Assembly: GCA_902764705.1 (NCBI GenBank)
Contig: CACWWZ010000011.1
Coordinates: forward strand, 21,798 to 85,797
Reading direction: 5' to 3'
Source of the DNA: an uncultured Prevotellaceae bacterium
GTDB taxonomy: Bacteria > Bacteroidota > Bacteroidia > Bacteroidales > Bacteroidaceae
DNA: 64,000 bases
Below are positions 62,015 through 64,000 of this stretch, one piece after another (within the stretch, counting starts at the first letter, position 1; each line of letters opens with the position of its first letter). A program made the translations under genes and the position numbers. The notes under the pieces are model-generated. The model did no database searches. It saw nothing but the letters and a program-made list of their open reading frames with translations, and was not told where the DNA came from.

Positions 62015-64000
62015 ATGAGCCAAAAAAGAGTTTACCTCTTCGGAAATGGTAAGGCCGAAGGTAATGCAAAAATGCGTGAGGAACTTGGTGGTAAGGGTGC
62101 AAACCTTGCTGAGATGAACCTGATTGGTGTTCCCGTTCCTCCAGGTTTCACAATCACAACCGATTGTTGTAATGAGTACTATCAGGTTGGTCAGCAGAAG
62201 ATTATGGAGCTGCTGAACGATGACGTGATGGCTGCTGTGAAGCACATTGAGGTGCTGATGAACTCTAAATTCGGTGACAAGGAGAATCCGCTGCTTGTTT
62301 CTGTACGTTCTGGTGCCCGTGCTTCTATGCCTGGTATGATGGATACCATCCTGAACCTCGGTCTGAACGATGAGGTTGCCGAGGGTATGGTTAAGAAGAC
62401 CAACAATCCTCACTTCGTTTACGACTCATATCGTCGTTTCGTTCAAATGTATGGCGACGTGGTGCTCGAGATGAAGCCTGTGAACAAGACCGATATCGAT
62501 CCGTTCGAGGAGATTATCGAGGGTGTAAAGAAGGAGAGCGGTGTAGTTCTCGACAAAGACCTCTCTGTTGACGACTTGAAGAAGTTGGTTAAGTTGTTCA
62601 AAGCTGCCATCAAAGAGCGTACTGGTAAGGAATTCCCCAACGATCCTATTGAGCAGCTCTGGGGTGCTATTTGTGCTGTGTTCCGTTCTTGGATGAACGA
62701 GCGTGCTATCCTCTATCGTAAGATGGAAGGAATCCCCGACGAGTGGGGTACAGCCGTATCAGTAATGGCTATGGTATTCGGTAACATGGGTGACACCTCT
62801 GCTACTGGTGTATGCTTCAGCCGTGATGCCGCTAACGGTGAGAACCTGTTCAACGGTGAGTATCTGGTTAACGCTCAGGGTGAGGACGTTGTGGCTGGTA
62901 TCCGTACTCCACAGCAGATCACGAAGATTGGCTCTCAGCGCTGGGCTGAGCGTGCTGGCATCTCTGAGGAGGAGCGCGTAGCCAAGTATCCTTCTATGGA
63001 GGAAGCTATGCCTGAGATCTATGCTGAGCTGAATGGTATCCAGGACAAACTGGAGCACCACTATCACGATATGCAGGATATGGAGTTCACCGTTCAGGAG
63101 GGCAAGCTTTGGTTCCTCCAGACACGTAACGGTAAGCGTACTGGTGCCGCTATGGTAAAGATTGCCATCGACCTGCTGCACGAGGGTATGATTGACGAGA
63201 AGACCGCCATCATGCGCTGCGAGCCTCAGAAGCTCGACGAGCTGCTGCACCCCATATTCGATAAGAAGGCTCTGTCTGCCGCTAAGGTTATTGCTCAGGG
63301 TCTGCCTGCTTCTCCTGGTGCAGCCTGCGGTCAGATTGTATTCCACGCTGACGACGCTAAGGAGTGGCACGAGAATGGTCACAAGGTAGTGCTCGTACGT
63401 ATCGAGACTTCTCCTGAGGATCTCGCTGGTATGGCTGCTGCCGAGGGTATCCTGACCGCTCGTGGTGGTATGACCTCTCACGCTGCCGTTGTGGCTCGTG
63501 GTATGGGTAAGTGCTGCGTATACAAGGACAAGACTGTCGAGATTGATGGTACGGTATACAAGGAGGGTGACTACATCTCTCTGAACGGTACTACTGGTCA
63601 GGTTTACGCTGGCGAGGTTCCCACCAAGGCTGCTGAACTGTCTGGCGACTTCAAGGAGCTGATGGACCTCTGCGACAAGTACACCAAGCTGCAGGTTCGT
63701 ACCAATGCTGATACTCCTCACGATGCACAGGTTGCTCGCGCTTTCGGTGCTAAGGGTATCGGTCTGACACGTACCGAGCACATGTTCTTCGAAGATCAGA
63801 AGATCGTTGCTATGCGTGAGATGATTCTCGCTGACAGTGTTTCTGGTCGTGAGAAGGCTCTTGCTAAGCTGCTGCCTTACCAGAAGGCTGACTTCAAGGG
63901 TATCCTCGAGGCTATGGACGGTCTGCCCGTGAACATCCGTCTGCTCGATCCTCCTCTCCACGAGTTCGTTCCCCACGATCTGGCTGGTCAGGAGACGATG
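62015..64000 (+). CDS. ppdK: Pyruvate phosphate dikinase, 5' part (continues beyond window)
   Basis: The ATG at 62015 opens 662 codons to the right edge; the full enzyme is about 900 residues. The ATP-grasp N-terminal domain (GGKGANLAEMNLIGVPVPPGFTITT; SVRSGARASMPGMMDT) and the central phospho-His domain (GGMTSHAAVVARGMGKCC, His about 489) are complete. The start of the PEP/pyruvate barrel follows (GIGLTRTEHMFF). It interconverts pyruvate + ATP + Pi and PEP + AMP + PPi. In fermenting Bacteroidetes it can run either way in glycolysis. Confidence 0.97.
   Translation, partial: MSQKRVYLFGNGKAEGNAKMREELGGKGANLAEMNLIGVPVPPGFTITTDCCNEYYQVGQQKIMELLNDDVMAAVKHIEVLMNSKFGDKENPLLVSVRSGARASMPGMMDTILNLGLNDEVAEGMVKKTNNPHFVYDSYRRFVQMYGDVVLEMKPVNKTDIDPFEEIIEGVKKESGVVLDKDLSVDDLKKLVKLFKAAIKERTGKEFPNDPIEQLWGAICAVFRSWMNERAILYRKMEGIPDEWGTAVSVMAMVFGNMGDTSATGVCFSRDAANGENLFNGEYLVNAQGEDVVAGIRTPQQITKIGSQRWAERAGISEEERVAKYPSMEEAMPEIYAELNGIQDKLEHHYHDMQDMEFTVQEGKLWFLQTRNGKRTGAAMVKIAIDLLHEGMIDEKTAIMRCEPQKLDELLHPIFDKKALSAAKVIAQGLPASPGAACGQIVFHADDAKEWHENGHKVVLVRIETSPEDLAGMAAAEGILTARGGMTSHAAVVARGMGKCCVYKDKTVEIDGTVYKEGDYISLNGTTGQVYAGEVPTKAAELSGDFKELMDLCDKYTKLQVRTNADTPHDAQVARAFGAKGIGLTRTEHMFFEDQKIVAMREMILADSVSGREKALAKLLPYQKADFKGILEAMDGLPVNIRLLDPPLHEFVPHDLAGQETM

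Noticed and set aside
62759-63976. 405-codon minus-strand ORF opposite ppdK
   Set aside because: Fully antisense to conserved PPDK sequence; the Ser/Thr/Leu/His-rich translation is typical of a shadow frame.

Overview
The window looks like chromosomal DNA of a Bacteroidales bacterium, most likely a Prevotella-type member of Prevotellaceae. Three things point there. Promoters follow the Bacteroidetes pattern (TTTG, 19-20 bp, TANNTTTG) instead of the sigma70 pattern. Shine-Dalgarno sites are nearly absent. Family content includes PorD (type IX secretion), a GldB-like lipoprotein, DUF4861, DUF5687, a galM/gluP-type-transporter/galK operon and an rpsP with a long Ala-rich tail. The species assignment is inference. 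Coding density is high. I saw no rRNA, tRNA, CRISPR array, transposase or prophage.

Layout. 1-2.2 kb: end of a LysM membrane protein, then the rpsF-rpsR-rplI operon, in which rpsF carries an internal deletion plus frameshift. 2.3-9 kb: small repeat-bearing lipoprotein, mtaB, a glycosyltransferase, DUF4861 protein, GldB-like lipoprotein, dnaB. 9-13.2 kb (minus): porD-recN-protease-like/TPR operon. 13.4-19 kb: uxaC, a histidine-kinase-like protein lacking its phospho-acceptor His, a phytase-like secreted protein, an AAA ATPase. 19.1-21.3 kb: a single-frame fusion of xanthine phosphoribosyltransferase with dihydropyrimidine dehydrogenase PreA. 21.4-30 kb (minus): galM-transporter-galK, then grpE-dnaJ-folC, then an ABC-F ATPase divergent from rpsP. 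30.8-38 kb: three overlapping glycosyltransferases divergent from a Wzx-like flippase, an OprP-like porin, and a 23S rRNA uracil methyltransferase. 38.3-47.6 kb: a tripartite RND efflux operon, pfkA, a DUF3943 outer-membrane protein. 47.6-58.7 kb: serC-serA, a DEFD-box helicase, a Skp-like lipoprotein, pepD, and the ftsK-lolA-DUF5687-rlmH operon. 58.7-64 kb: RNase D-like exonuclease, RlmI-type methyltransferase, tilS, and ppdK running off the right edge.

The genes are mostly housekeeping: translation and RNA modification, replication and repair, envelope biogenesis, chaperones, and central sugar and serine metabolism.

The strongest unexplained signal is a set of degenerate short tandem repeats with 7, 8, 9 or 10 bp periods. 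They usually start at or straddle a stop codon, and in four places the same kind of array lies inside a coding sequence, where it encodes an apparent insertion (mtaB, preA domain, rlmCD, rlmI). Other notable items are the Xpt-PreA fusion, three proteins with missing catalytic residues (histidine kinase, trypsin-like protease, PfkA Asp to Asn), an extended promoter GTACCTTTGCA shared by seven genes, and a shared 5' leader hairpin before xpt-preA and ppdK.
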